Shown here in pieces: positions 16,767 to 24,758 of a stretch of 31,609 nt of DNA. Below the pieces are notes generated by a model that had not been told where the DNA came from, made no database searches, and saw only the letters and a program-made list of their open reading frames with translations. The first letter of the stretch is position 1, and every line of letters starts with the position of its first letter. The stretch comes from an uncultured Eubacteriales bacterium (GTDB lineage: Bacteria; Bacillota; Clostridia; Oscillospirales; Oscillospiraceae). A program made the position numbers and the translations under genes. The DNA is taken from assembly GCA_900550615.1 (NCBI GenBank), contig URSX01000010.1:1-31609 (forward strand), in the 5' to 3' direction.

Positions 16767-18725
16767 TTATTCCTCGGTCTCATCCTCGGCGGCCTCGTCC
16801 TCGTGGCTGCCCAGCAGAGCGCGGATAGACAGGGAGATCTTCTGCTTCTCCTCGTCGATAGCAGTGATCTTGGCGTCCACCATCTGGCCCTCGGACAGAA
16901 CATCACCGGGCTTCTCGATGCGGCGATCCGCGATCTGGGAGATGTGGATCAGACCATCCACGCCGGGAACGACCTCAGCGAAAGCGCCGAAGGTCATCAG
17001 CTTCACGATGCGCACATTGGCCACATCGCCCACATGATAGGTCTCCATGAACTTATCCCAGGGGTTGCAGGAGCGATCCTTCACGCCCAGAGAGATCTTG
17101 TGCTTCTCGGGATCGAAGGAGATGACATACACATCCAGCGTGTCACCCACGGAAACCACCTCGGCGGGGTTCTTGATGCGGGACCAGGACAGCTCGGAGA
17201 TATGTACCATACCGTCCACGCCGCCAATGTCCACAAACACGCCGTAGCTGGTCATGGACTTAACGGTGCCGGTGTAGTGCTTACCCACCTCGATGCTCTC
17301 CCACACGGCAGCCTGGGCAGCCTGGCGGGCCTCATACTGTACGGCGCGGATAGAACCCACCACGCGGCGGCGGGCACGGTTGACCTCGGTAATGCGCAGG
17401 GACACGGTCTGGCCGATCATCTCGCTGAGATCGGCGCCACGGGGCTGGCCGCTCTGGGAAGCGGGCACGAACACGCGCACGCCCTTGACGTTGACGACGA
17501 TGCCGCCCTTGTTCTCCTCGGTGACCTTGCCTTCCAGCGTCTCCTTATTCTCCCGGGCGTTCTCAATATCTTCCCAAACCTTCACAGCGTCCAGACGCTT
17601 CTTGGAAAGCATGGCATAGCCTTCCACATCGTTGACGCGGATGATATAGGTCTCGATCTCATCGCCCACCTTCACCACGTCCTCGGGCTTGACATTGGGG
17701 TCAGCGCTCAGCTCATCAGCCGCGATGTAGCCCGCCTGCTTGCAGCCCAGATCCACCTGGACCTCAGTGGGGCCCACGGCCGTCACGATACCGGTTACCT
17801 TCTCTCCTGTATTTAAAGTTTTAAAAGATTTCTCCAGCAGTTCCTCGAAGCTCTCCTCGGTGGATTCCATGTTCTTGATTTCTTCGCTCATCGTTGTATA
17901 TACCTCCTTAATGATGCCCGCTGGCGTAGACGCGCCGGCCGTTAGACCTGCCACAAGACATCCTTCAAAAAGGTCTGACGAGAGCTCACCGGCCCGCTCG
18001 ATCTGAACGACCCGTCCGCATTTCTCCCTGCAAATCTCCGCTAAATGCTTGGTATTGGCACTTTTTCGGTCTCCAACAACGACCATAACGTCCACTTTGG
18101 CCGCCAATTCGGCCGCCTCCGCTTGACGCCTATGCGTAGCATTACATATTGTATCAAAGATTTTTACATTTGTACACTGTTTTTTTAAAATTTCTTTGGA
18201 ACTTTCCCAAATTGCCTGTACGCAGGTGGTCTGCGCCGCTGCCGTCATGGGCAGATCCCGCCGTTTGGGGTCCTCCGCCAGCCAGTTTTCCAGCTCCTCC
18301 GGACCGGGCAAAACCACAGACCGCTCCGACCAGCTGGCCACCCCCATGACCTCCGGATGGTGGGGCTCGCCGATGATAAGAGGCGTTCTTCCCTCCTCCT
18401 GGGCCTGGGCCACCAGCTGCTGGATGCGCAGCACATTGGGGCAGGTAGCGTTGACGCAGCGGGCGCCAAGCTCCTCCAGCTTTTCAAAAACCTCTTTTTT
18501 CTCCCCGTGGGAGCGGATGACCACCGTTTCGCCGGGCAGGACCTCCTGCCAGGATTCCGCCTTGCGCATTCCCAGCGCCTCCAGCTCCGCCACCACGTTG
18601 GCGTTGTGGATGATGCTGCCCAGCATCACGCAGTTTCTTCCCTGCCGGGCCGTCTCCCGGGCCATGTCCACCGCCCGCTTCACGCCGTAGCAGAATCCGG
18701 CGCTTCGGGCCAGCATCACATCCAT
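16767..18725 (-). CDS. ispH-rpsA: Fused IspH (HMBPP reductase) and ribosomal protein S1
   Basis: One continuous frame of 652 residues. Residues 1-278 are IspH, the 4Fe-4S enzyme making IPP and DMAPP in the MEP pathway: cluster ligands C12, C95, C194; substrate residues H40, H73, H123, E125 and T166-T167. Residues about 307-634 contain four S1 RNA-binding repeats (about 307-375, 394-460, 480-548, 565-634), the second least typical. Such fusions are known in Clostridia. The start at 18725 has GGGGGAG very close upstream; Met4 is an alternative. It overlaps plsC by 10 bases. Codon choice changes along the gene: residues 174-278 use TTA, ATA, AGG and CGA, while the S1 half uses mostly GC-ending codons. 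An internal ribosome site precedes Met279. Confidence 0.96.
   Translation of the reverse strand: MDVMLARSAGFCYGVKRAVDMARETARQGRNCVMLGSIIHNANVVAELEALGMRKAESWQEVLPGETVVIRSHGEKKEVFEKLEELGARCVNATCPNVLRIQQLVAQAQEEGRTPLIIGEPHHPEVMGVASWSERSVVLPGPEELENWLAEDPKRRDLPMTAAAQTTCVQAIWESSKEILKKQCTNVKIFDTICNATHRRQAEAAELAAKVDVMVVVGDRKSANTKHLAEICREKCGRVVQIERAGELSSDLFEGCLVAGLTAGASTPAGIIKEVYTTMSEEIKNMESTEESFEELLEKSFKTLNTGEKVTGIVTAVGPTEVQVDLGCKQAGYIAADELSADPNVKPEDVVKVGDEIETYIIRVNDVEGYAMLSKKRLDAVKVWEDIENARENKETLEGKVTEENKGGIVVNVKGVRVFVPASQSGQPRGADLSEMIGQTVSLRITEVNRARRRVVGSIRAVQYEARQAAQAAVWESIEVGKHYTGTVKSMTSYGVFVDIGGVDGMVHISELSWSRIKNPAEVVSVGDTLDVYVISFDPEKHKISLGVKDRSCNPWDKFMETYHVGDVANVRIVKLMTFGAFAEVVPGVDGLIHISQIADRRIEKPGDVLSEGQMVDAKITAIDEEKQKISLSIRALLGSHEDEAAEDETEE
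17891..17909 (-). promoter_or_regulatory. Internal ribosome binding site and ATG at the S1 junction
   Basis: Inside the fused gene the minus strand has AAGGAGG at 17909-17903, then 11 bases, then ATG at 17891-17889 (Met279, MSEEIKN). This is exactly where the IspH domain ends and the S1-specific part begins. The match to the anti-Shine-Dalgarno sequence is seven bases, so initiation here would yield a free S1 protein of 374 residues. The bases also encode Ile-Lys-Glu-Val of IspH, so coincidence is possible. Confidence 0.6.
18148..18176 (-). promoter_or_regulatory. Candidate internal promoter ahead of the S1 half
   Basis: Within the IspH coding region the minus strand reads TGTACA (18176-18171), a 17-base spacer, then TACAAT (18153-18148). 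It lies in an AT-rich patch of about 70 bases in an otherwise GC-rich gene. The codons here (GAT ACA ATA TGT for Asp-Thr-Ile-Cys) are the AT-rich synonyms. Transcription would start about 250 bases before the internal S1 start. The -35 matches only four of six bases. Confidence 0.4.
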
Positions 18726-19321
18726 GCTTCTCCCCCCAGCTCATAGGCCTGCCGCACCACCTCGTCGGCATTGGCCTGGTATTCCTCCGCCGTGCCTTTT
18801 CTGCCGGTATATTCCGGTGTAAAGGGCTTGCCGAAAATGATCGGCACCTTGGCAAACAGCCGCTTCTTCGTTCCGATATAAATGGGCATCAACTTCGCTC
18901 CGGCGCGGATTGCCATCATGGCCACGCCGCCCTTGGGCCGCACGCCCCTGTTCTTTTTGCGCACCCGGGTCCCCTCAGGGAATACCATCAGCATAAATCC
19001 GTCCTTCAGCGCCTGGATAGACCGTTTCACAGCGCCGATGTCGGAGTGTCCCCGATCCACGGGAAACACGCCCATTTTGCGCAAAAACGTGCGCAGAATG
19101 GGGATTTTAAACAGCTGATTTTTCCCCATGATCTGCAAATTTGCCTCCCGGCCCAGGGCGCAAATGAGCAGAATTGGATCCCAGTTGCTGCTGTGGTTGG
19201 GGCAAAGCAGCACCGGCTCTTCCTTGGGCACATTCTCCAGCCCCTCCACCCGGATAGGATGCAGGAAGGTTGCTATGGGCTTCACAATATCGTATACGGT
19301 GGAGAAATACTTGCTGCTCAT
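18716..19321 (-). CDS. plsC: 1-acyl-sn-glycerol-3-phosphate acyltransferase
   Basis: Acylates lysophosphatidic acid to phosphatidic acid at the membrane. The acyltransferase motif NHSSNWD has catalytic H43 and D48; the second block FPVDR lies at 86-90, FPEGTR at 114-119, and MPIYI at 145-149. The 201 residues correspond to the short PlsC type without an obvious transmembrane helix. It overlaps cmk by four bases and ispH by 10 bases. The cmk-plsC-ispH order is common in Clostridia. Confidence 0.95.
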   Translation of the reverse strand: MSSKYFSTVYDIVKPIATFLHPIRVEGLENVPKEEPVLLCPNHSSNWDPILLICALGREANLQIMGKNQLFKIPILRTFLRKMGVFPVDRGHSDIGAVKRSIQALKDGFMLMVFPEGTRVRKKNRGVRPKGGVAMMAIRAGAKLMPIYIGTKKRLFAKVPIIFGKPFTPEYTGRKGTAEEYQANADEVVRQAYELGGEAWM

Positions 19322-19995
19322 TGTCCGATCCGCCTCCTGACGACCTGTAAAATGGCCTCTTTGCTCTGCTGAAAGTCCATTTCCGTGGTGTCCACCACCA
19401 CCGCGTCCGCGGCCGCCTGCAGCGGCGCCGCCGCCCGGTGGCTGTCCGCCCAGTCCCGCTCCTTCATTTCCTCCAGCACCTGCTCATAGGGCTTGGGAGT
19501 ACCCCGCTGCTCCAGCTCCAGAGTCCGGCGGCGTGCCCTCACCTCCACATCGGCGCTGAGGAATATCTTCACCTGGGCGTCAGGCAGCACCACGGTGCCG
19601 ATATCCCGGCCATCCATAATGACGCTGCTGCGCCGGGCCATATCCCGCTGCATGTCCAGCAGATGCTCCCGTACCGCCGCAATGGCGGATACCGCCGAGG
19701 CGTACATGGAGATCTCCGGCAGACGGATCTGCTCCGTCACGTCCTCGCCGCCCAGAAACATATGCTGCAGCCCGTCTCCGCTGTATCGCATGTCCACATG
19801 GATCTGAGGCAGGGCGGCGGTGACAGCCTGGGCATCCCTGGGGTCAATCCGGTGCTTGAAAATGTAGTATCCGATGGTCCGGTAAATGGCCCCTGTGTCC
19901 ACATATACAATGCCCAGCTCCTGGGCCACAGCCTTGCTCAGTGTACTTTTACCTGCTCCGGACGGGCCATCCACGGCCACGGCATATACGCTCAT
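19318..19995 (-). CDS. cmk: (d)CMP kinase
   Basis: Phosphorylates CMP and dCMP. P-loop GPSGAGKST is at 10-18, followed by VDTGAIYRT with the nucleotide-binding block, MDGRDIGTVV near 127-136, and the lid arginines in the RARRRTLELEQRG segment. At 225 residues it is a typical size. It overlaps the flavoprotein stop by four bases upstream and plsC by four bases downstream. No ribosomal S1 gene follows directly as in E. coli, but S1 is encoded two genes later in the fusion. Confidence 0.96.
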   Translation of the reverse strand: MSVYAVAVDGPSGAGKSTLSKAVAQELGIVYVDTGAIYRTIGYYIFKHRIDPRDAQAVTAALPQIHVDMRYSGDGLQHMFLGGEDVTEQIRLPEISMYASAVSAIAAVREHLLDMQRDMARRSSVIMDGRDIGTVVLPDAQVKIFLSADVEVRARRRTLELEQRGTPKPYEQVLEEMKERDWADSHRAAAPLQAAADAVVVDTTEMDFQQSKEAILQVVRRRIGQ

Positions 19996-21242
19996 ATCTC
20001 TTCTTCTCCTTCTTTTTCTGCGGCAGCCAAGCCTGCTGCCCGGCCGGTAGACCAGGCAATCTGCAGGTTGAACCCGCCCGTGTATGCATCCACATCCAGA
20101 ATCTCTCCCGCAAAGAAAAGTCCTCTTACCTTTTTGGATTCCATGCTGTTGGGATTCACTTCTCCCACCTTGACCCCGCCGGAGGTCACGATGGCCTCCG
20201 CCACCGGCCTCGGCCCTGTCACGGAAATATCAAAATGCTTCAGCTCATGCTCCAGCGCCCTGCGCTGCTCTTTTTTCAGGGAATTGGCCTTCAGCTCCGG
20301 TCCTATCCCCAGCCGCTCACACATCACCGGGATCATACTGTGGGGCAGCAGCGATGCCAGCACATTTTCCATGTTCCGGTTGCTCTGCTCCCGCAGCTCC
20401 CGCAGCAGCCGCTCCTCCAGCTTCTCCTCTGTAAGCGCGGGCTTCAGGTCCACAGACAGTATATACCGGTGCTCGTCCCATTCCCGCAGATGTGCACTGG
20501 CAGATAGCACCAGTGGCCCCGATACACCAAAATGGGTATACAGCATTTCTCCGAACTCGCTGAATACGGTTTTCCCCTTCTCATTCCGGGCGGAAAGCTG
20601 CACATTTTTCAGCGCCAGCCCCTGCATCCGTCCGCAGCAGGGATCATCGCTCACCAGCGGCACCAGGGAGCCGTGGGGCTCCACAATGGTGTGTCCCAGC
20701 TCCCGGGCCATGCGGTAGCCGTCTCCGGTGGAGCCTGTCCCCGGATAGGACACGCCCCCCGTAGCCAGAATCACCGCCCGGGCCGGGTAGTCCGCCTTTT
20801 CCCCCGAAACAGAGCAAACAGCTCCCTCCCGGCACCGGACGGATACCGCCCGGTCATGCTCCCACCGCACGCCCAATTTTTCCATCCGCCGCCGCAGCGC
20901 CCCGGATACGTCAAACGCGCAGTCCGACACGGGAAACACCCGGTTCCCCCGCTCTGTTTTCAGCGGCACGCCGATCCCCTCAAAAAACGCCATCGCATCT
21001 GCGCTTGTAAAGCGATTGAGAGCACTGTAAAGGAATTTACCATTACGGGTAATATGGGCCATCAGCTCCTCCGGCGTACAGTTATTGGTCACGTTGCACC
21101 GGCCTTTTCCGGTGATATTCAATTTTTTTCCCAGCCGCTCATTGGGCTCCAGCAGGCGCACAGTCGCTCCCTGCTCCGCCGCCGCAATAGCTGCCATCAT
21201 ACCGGCGGCCCCGCCGCCGATGACCACGATCTCCTTATTCAT
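19992..21242 (-). CDS. NAD(P)/FAD-dependent oxidoreductase of the BaiN/HI0933 family
   Basis: The protein of about 416 residues has an N-terminal Rossmann dinucleotide motif IGGGAAGMMAA, the family block RLGKKLNITGKGRCNVTN (about 33-50), a second FAD-contact segment LATGGVSYPGTGSTGDGY, and the C-terminal signature RGLFFAGEILDVDAYTGGFN. This is the HI0933/YhiN group, which includes the bile-acid enzyme BaiN; the substrate here is unknown. I place the start at MNKEIVVIGGG (21242), which overlaps the regulator gene by eight bases. Met codons at 21251 and 21266 are alternatives, and none has a strong ribosome site, consistent with coupled translation. Confidence 0.9.
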   Translation of the reverse strand: MNKEIVVIGGGAAGMMAAIAAAEQGATVRLLEPNERLGKKLNITGKGRCNVTNNCTPEELMAHITRNGKFLYSALNRFTSADAMAFFEGIGVPLKTERGNRVFPVSDCAFDVSGALRRRMEKLGVRWEHDRAVSVRCREGAVCSVSGEKADYPARAVILATGGVSYPGTGSTGDGYRMARELGHTIVEPHGSLVPLVSDDPCCGRMQGLALKNVQLSARNEKGKTVFSEFGEMLYTHFGVSGPLVLSASAHLREWDEHRYILSVDLKPALTEEKLEERLLRELREQSNRNMENVLASLLPHSMIPVMCERLGIGPELKANSLKKEQRRALEHELKHFDISVTGPRPVAEAIVTSGGVKVGEVNPNSMESKKVRGLFFAGEILDVDAYTGGFNLQIAWSTGRAAGLAAAEKEGEEEI

Positions 21243-22101
21243 CTTCCACATACCCGAAAACCCCATACCGGGACCACACTCGCTCCAGCTCCGAAAATGT
21301 CTCCGATGTCTCCGAGCTCTTCTGCCGACCCACCGCCAGAATCAGCGCATTCAGCAGACTTACCGGGGCGGCCATGGAGTCCACGAAGGAGATCATGTCG
21401 CTGCTTACCAGCAGCGACGCGCTGGACATCTTGTATAGGGGCGACATCTTGCTGTCCGTCACGGCCACCACATCCGCCCCCTGATCCCGGGCAAAACGCA
21501 CGGCATTCACCGCATTTTGAGAGTACCTGGGAAAACAGATGCCCACCAGCACATCTCCCGGTCCGATGCGCAGCATCTGGTCAAATATCTCCCCGGCCGC
21601 CGCCGTCTTTACCAGCGTCACATTCTTGAAGATCAGCCGGAAATAAAAGTTCAGATATCCGGCCAAAAACGAGGACGACCGCACCCCCAGCAGGTAAATG
21701 TGCTTTGCACCCACCAATTTTTCCACCGCCAGGTCAAACTCCGTCCGATCCATGCGCTCAATGGTGCCCCGGATGGTCTCCATATCACGCTGCATGACGC
21801 TTCCGGCGATGTCGTCGCTGTCGATCTGATTGCCGGATGCCTGGATGCGCTGAATGCTGGTCAGCTTGCCCCGGATCAGCTCCTGCAGAGCCTTCTGCAT
21901 GGCGGGGTACCCGTCATACCCCAGCTGCGAGGCAAACCGCACCACCGTCGACTCGCTGACCTGGGCGATCTGTCCCAACCGGCAGGCAGTCATAAAGGCC
22001 GCCTTGTCATAGTTGGAGAGTATGTAATTTGCGATCCGCTTCTGCCCCTTGGAAAATCCGTCCATGCCGTTTCGGATCAAATAGAGTACATTATGGGTCA
22101 T
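21235..22101 (-). CDS. MurR/RpiR-family transcriptional regulator
   Basis: The 288-residue protein has an N-terminal RpiR helix-turn-helix domain (about 1-80; recognition region VSESTVVRFASQLGYDGYP at 48-66) and a C-terminal SIS sugar-phosphate-binding domain (about 125-265; GVRSSSFLAGY, then GICFPRYSQNAV). RpiR regulators sense phosphorylated sugars, often from wall recycling or carbohydrate uptake. No sugar gene lies nearby, so its effector is unknown. It overlaps rluB by four bases and the flavoprotein by eight. Confidence 0.92.
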   Translation of the reverse strand: MTHNVLYLIRNGMDGFSKGQKRIANYILSNYDKAAFMTACRLGQIAQVSESTVVRFASQLGYDGYPAMQKALQELIRGKLTSIQRIQASGNQIDSDDIAGSVMQRDMETIRGTIERMDRTEFDLAVEKLVGAKHIYLLGVRSSSFLAGYLNFYFRLIFKNVTLVKTAAAGEIFDQMLRIGPGDVLVGICFPRYSQNAVNAVRFARDQGADVVAVTDSKMSPLYKMSSASLLVSSDMISFVDSMAAPVSLLNALILAVGRQKSSETSETFSELERVWSRYGVFGYVEDE

Positions 22102-22823
22102 TTCTCACCGTTTCCCTTCAGCATTCTTACCTCTTCATCTGTTAAGGCTCTCCACTTGCCACACGGCAGATTTCCTAAACAAACTCCGTGTTCTGCGATC
22201 CGCTCCAGCCGCGTAACGGCCAGTCCGGCCTGCCGGCACATCCTGCGGATCTGCCGTTTCTTTCCCTGATGGATGGTCATGCGCAGCACAGCGCCGGAGC
22301 CCTGAGCGGAATCCAGCTCCACCTGGGCCGGAGCAATGGGCTCTCCCTCCAGCGTCCGCATCCTGCGCAGCTCCTGAACGCCTTTTTCCCAGTCGCCCCG
22401 CACGGTAACTCTGTACAGCTTGTCCACTTCATAGCGCGGGTGAATAAGCCGCTGCATCAGCTCTCCGTCGTTGGTAAACAGCAGCAGGCCCTCCGAATCC
22501 ATGTCCAGCCGTCCCACGGGAAACACCCTTGCCCCGCAGCCTTCCACCAGCTCCGCAGCGGTCCTCCGGCCCATCTCATCGGATAGCGTCGTCACATAGC
22601 CCCGGGGCTTGTGGAGCATCAGATACACCTTCTCCTCCCCCTCGCCCAGGGGCCTGCCGTCCACCAGGATGCAGTCCGTGTCCGGGTCCGCCTGTTCGCC
22701 GGGCCTTGCGGGCCGTCCGTTCACCGTGACCCGCCCCGCAAGCATCCATTCCTCTGCCGTGCGCCGGGAGCACAGTCCCGCCTGGGCAATGATCTTCTGT
22801 ACCCGCTGCCGCACCCACGCCAC
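22098..22823 (-). CDS. rluB: Pseudouridine synthase, RluB/RsuA family
   Basis: Modifies a uridine in rRNA, most likely in the 23S peptidyl-transferase region if it is a true RluB. An N-terminal S4 RNA-binding domain covers about 5-62, and the catalytic domain carries GRLDMDSEGLLL at 105-116 with D107 as the nucleophile. The KKRQIRRM motif is near 197-204. The start is GTG at 22823; a second in-frame GTG at 22814 is possible, because AAAGG and AGGTGG sites compete. It begins 11 bases after the carboxypeptidase gene. RsuA-type specificity cannot be excluded from sequence alone. Confidence 0.92.
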   Translation of the reverse strand: MAWVRQRVQKIIAQAGLCSRRTAEEWMLAGRVTVNGRPARPGEQADPDTDCILVDGRPLGEGEEKVYLMLHKPRGYVTTLSDEMGRRTAAELVEGCGARVFPVGRLDMDSEGLLLFTNDGELMQRLIHPRYEVDKLYRVTVRGDWEKGVQELRRMRTLEGEPIAPAQVELDSAQGSGAVLRMTIHQGKKRQIRRMCRQAGLAVTRLERIAEHGVCLGNLPCGKWRALTDEEVRMLKGNGEK

Positions 22824-22834
22824 CTGCCTTTTTC

Positions 22835-23653
22835 CTACATATTTCTTTTATTTCCCGGTAAGAAGGCCGTTTCCGCCGCCCCATCCCGGTCAAATCCGTA
22901 TTCATACAGCGCCGCATGGTCGGCCCAGTCGTTGCCGTCCTGCAGCGTCACCGCCGCCAGCATCCGTCCCTCCCGCTCCACGCAGGTCACCAGTGTCCGC
23001 CCGGCCGCTTTTGTAAATCCCGTCTTCATCCCCACGCAGCCATCCAGCTCCCGCAGCAGCCGGTTGTGGTTTTTCATGCTGCGCCCTCCTGTTTGGGCGG
23101 TCACGGTGGAGCATATCCGCATAAATGCGGGCTGCCTTACGGTATAGGCCGCCAGCTTTGCCATATCCCGGGCGGTGGAGTAATGCGCTTCCCCGTCCAG
23201 TCCGTTGGGATTTTCAAAGTGGCTGCTGTCCATGCCTATCCTCCCGGCCAGCCGGTTCATCAAATCAACGCATTTCGTCTCTCCTCCGCAGGCATCTGCC
23301 AGCGCCAGAGCGGCGTCATTGCCGGAGCAGAGCATCAGCCCGTACAGCAGGCTTTCCACCGTCACCCTTTCCCCGGGCTTCAGATACATGGAGGAGCCCT
23401 CTGCCATATGCTGCGGCCGCACCGTGACCTCCTGCTGCATTCCGCAGTTTTCCAGCACCACCAGAGCCGTCAGAATCTTTGTGGTGCTGGCAATGAGCAT
23501 CCGCTTGTCAGCATTCTTCTCGTAGAGGATCTGCCCCGTCCCGCAGTCCATCAGCACCGCGGCCGTGGCGGAGATATCCACCGCCGCCCACGCCCTCTGC
23601 CCCAGCAGCAGGGCCGCCGCCAGCGCAGCGGCGGCGATCCTCATCATTTTCAC
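22835..23653 (-). CDS. D-alanyl-D-alanine carboxypeptidase (DacF/PBP5-like, short form)
   Basis: A penicillin-binding protein that trims the terminal D-Ala of peptidoglycan stems outside the membrane. A signal peptide spans about 1-23 (hydrophobic core AAAALAAALLLG, likely cleavage after AWA). Active-site motifs are STTK at 56-59, SGN at 110-112 and KTG at 210-212. At 272 residues it lacks the C-terminal PBP5 beta domain and amphipathic anchor of DacA-type enzymes, so it may be released or rely on an uncleaved leader. The annotated start is GTG; ATGs two and three codons later are equally possible. It follows ytfJ by 42 bases, so a spore or vegetative wall role is open. Confidence 0.93.
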   Translation of the reverse strand: MKMMRIAAAALAAALLLGQRAWAAVDISATAAVLMDCGTGQILYEKNADKRMLIASTTKILTALVVLENCGMQQEVTVRPQHMAEGSSMYLKPGERVTVESLLYGLMLCSGNDAALALADACGGETKCVDLMNRLAGRIGMDSSHFENPNGLDGEAHYSTARDMAKLAAYTVRQPAFMRICSTVTAQTGGRSMKNHNRLLRELDGCVGMKTGFTKAAGRTLVTCVEREGRMLAAVTLQDGNDWADHAALYEYGFDRDGAAETAFLPGNKRNM

Positions 23654-23695
23654 GCACCATCACCCTTTGCCTGTTGATGGTGTCAGTATACGCGC

Positions 23696-24091
23696 TCAGA
23701 AATCGGTAGTTTCCTTCTTTTTATCGATGAAGCTCTCCACCCGATCCATGACCTGGGGCACCATCTCGATGATGCGGTCAGCGGTGCCCATGGCAGGGAT
23801 CGCCACCGGCATCACTCGCGTCACGCCGTCCTTCACCACCAGAAATGCCACCGGATCCACCTTTACCCCGGCGGCGGTGCCTCCGGCGAAGTTTTTCCCG
23901 TCCGCCTGCTTCCCAAAATCGGTCCCGCCGCAGCTGAATCCAAAGCTCAGCCGGGACACCGGCACCAATGTCACGCCGTCAGGGGTGGTAATGGGCTGGC
24001 CGATGACGGTATCACTGCTGACCATCTCCCTTACCTTGCTCATAGAGGTCTCCATCATTTCGCTGAGATTGGTCTTCTGCTTGTTTTCCAT
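23696..24091 (-). CDS. ytfJ: Sporulation protein YtfJ (GerW family)
   Basis: The 131-residue cytoplasmic protein shows the GerW/YtfJ pattern: VIGQPITTPDGVTLVPVSRLSFGF (about 29-52, partly quoted), FAGGTAAGVKVDPVAFLVV at about 70-88, and the closing IIEMVPQVMDRV. In Bacillus the gene is expressed in the forespore and is needed for normal germination. The start at 24091 is chosen because AAGG lies nine bases upstream in AGGAAAGG and MENKQ fits the family; an ATG three codons earlier is too close to that site. The first 80 bases overlap the end of the DUF2953 gene in another frame. Confidence 0.9.
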   Translation of the reverse strand: MENKQKTNLSEMMETSMSKVREMVSSDTVIGQPITTPDGVTLVPVSRLSFGFSCGGTDFGKQADGKNFAGGTAAGVKVDPVAFLVVKDGVTRVMPVAIPAMGTADRIIEMVPQVMDRVESFIDKKKETTDF

Positions 24092-24743
24092 TTTGTTCAT
24101 CCTTTCCTGTGAGGCTGTTTGTATCGTCTGCCGCCTGGGGCGGCTGTCTGCGCAGATGCAGGAACCATTTGATAAGCGGGATGCCGCAAGCAAAGCCCAT
24201 GACCACCAGATCCCAGATCAGAAACGACGCTCCGACCTCTCCTTCGGCCCTTGACTCGCCCCCCTGCAGATCCGGCTCTAAGTGGATCTGGGGGTCAGGC
24301 ATACGCAGCAGCTCCTGCAATACCGGTACCACCGCGTACATGGCCGCGCTGAGCCTTCCGTACAGGATCGCCGTGTCCGCCGGATCCTCCCCGCCTATGA
24401 CCGCCCATAGCTTCATGGGCGAGATACGGATCCGCCTGCGGGTCATCCGCAGGCCCTTTTTCAGGATTTTCCACAGCTGCGGAAATCCCTCCAGCACAGC
24501 GGAAGCGGTGATTTTCGGGGCCTCTTTTTTTGGCTTTTTTTTCCCCTTTGCCTTTTCAGGCGCTTTTTTCTTGGGAGCCGCTCTTTTCTCCTTGGTCTTC
24601 CGGGGCAGCACCTGCACCCGGATCAGCCCCAGGCGGAGCGTCACTCTGGCCTCCTCACCGAAGGCCATCTCCGCCCCCACGCGGCTGACCAGCACCGTCA
24701 GCAGGATAAAGAGCAGTATTCCCAATATCCACAGCGCCGTCAC
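24012..24743 (-). CDS. DUF2953 membrane protein, sporulation-associated context
   Basis: The 243-residue protein has an N-terminal transmembrane helix (about 3-20), a Lys/Ala/Pro-rich segment (48-76), a core with the family-like motif GGEDPADTAILYGRLSA (117-133) and a second hydrophobic stretch (about 173-194). The last 40 residues are polar and overlap ytfJ by 80 bases in a different frame. DUF2953 genes usually lie next to ytfJ in Clostridia, and the pair is thought to be sporulation-related. The start is GTG with AGGAGG eight bases upstream, 15 bases after scpB. Molecular function is unknown. Confidence 0.85.
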   Translation of the reverse strand: MTALWILGILLFILLTVLVSRVGAEMAFGEEARVTLRLGLIRVQVLPRKTKEKRAAPKKKAPEKAKGKKKPKKEAPKITASAVLEGFPQLWKILKKGLRMTRRRIRISPMKLWAVIGGEDPADTAILYGRLSAAMYAVVPVLQELLRMPDPQIHLEPDLQGGESRAEGEVGASFLIWDLVVMGFACGIPLIKWFLHLRRQPPQAADDTNSLTGKDEQNGKQAEDQSQRNDGDLYEQGKGDGQQ

Positions 24744-24758
24744 CCCAATGGCCTCCTC

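Noticed and set aside
16287..17816. A 509-codon plus-strand open frame opposite ispH-rpsA and the desulfurase
   Set aside because: It crosses a terminator and two real genes and has no recognisable domain.
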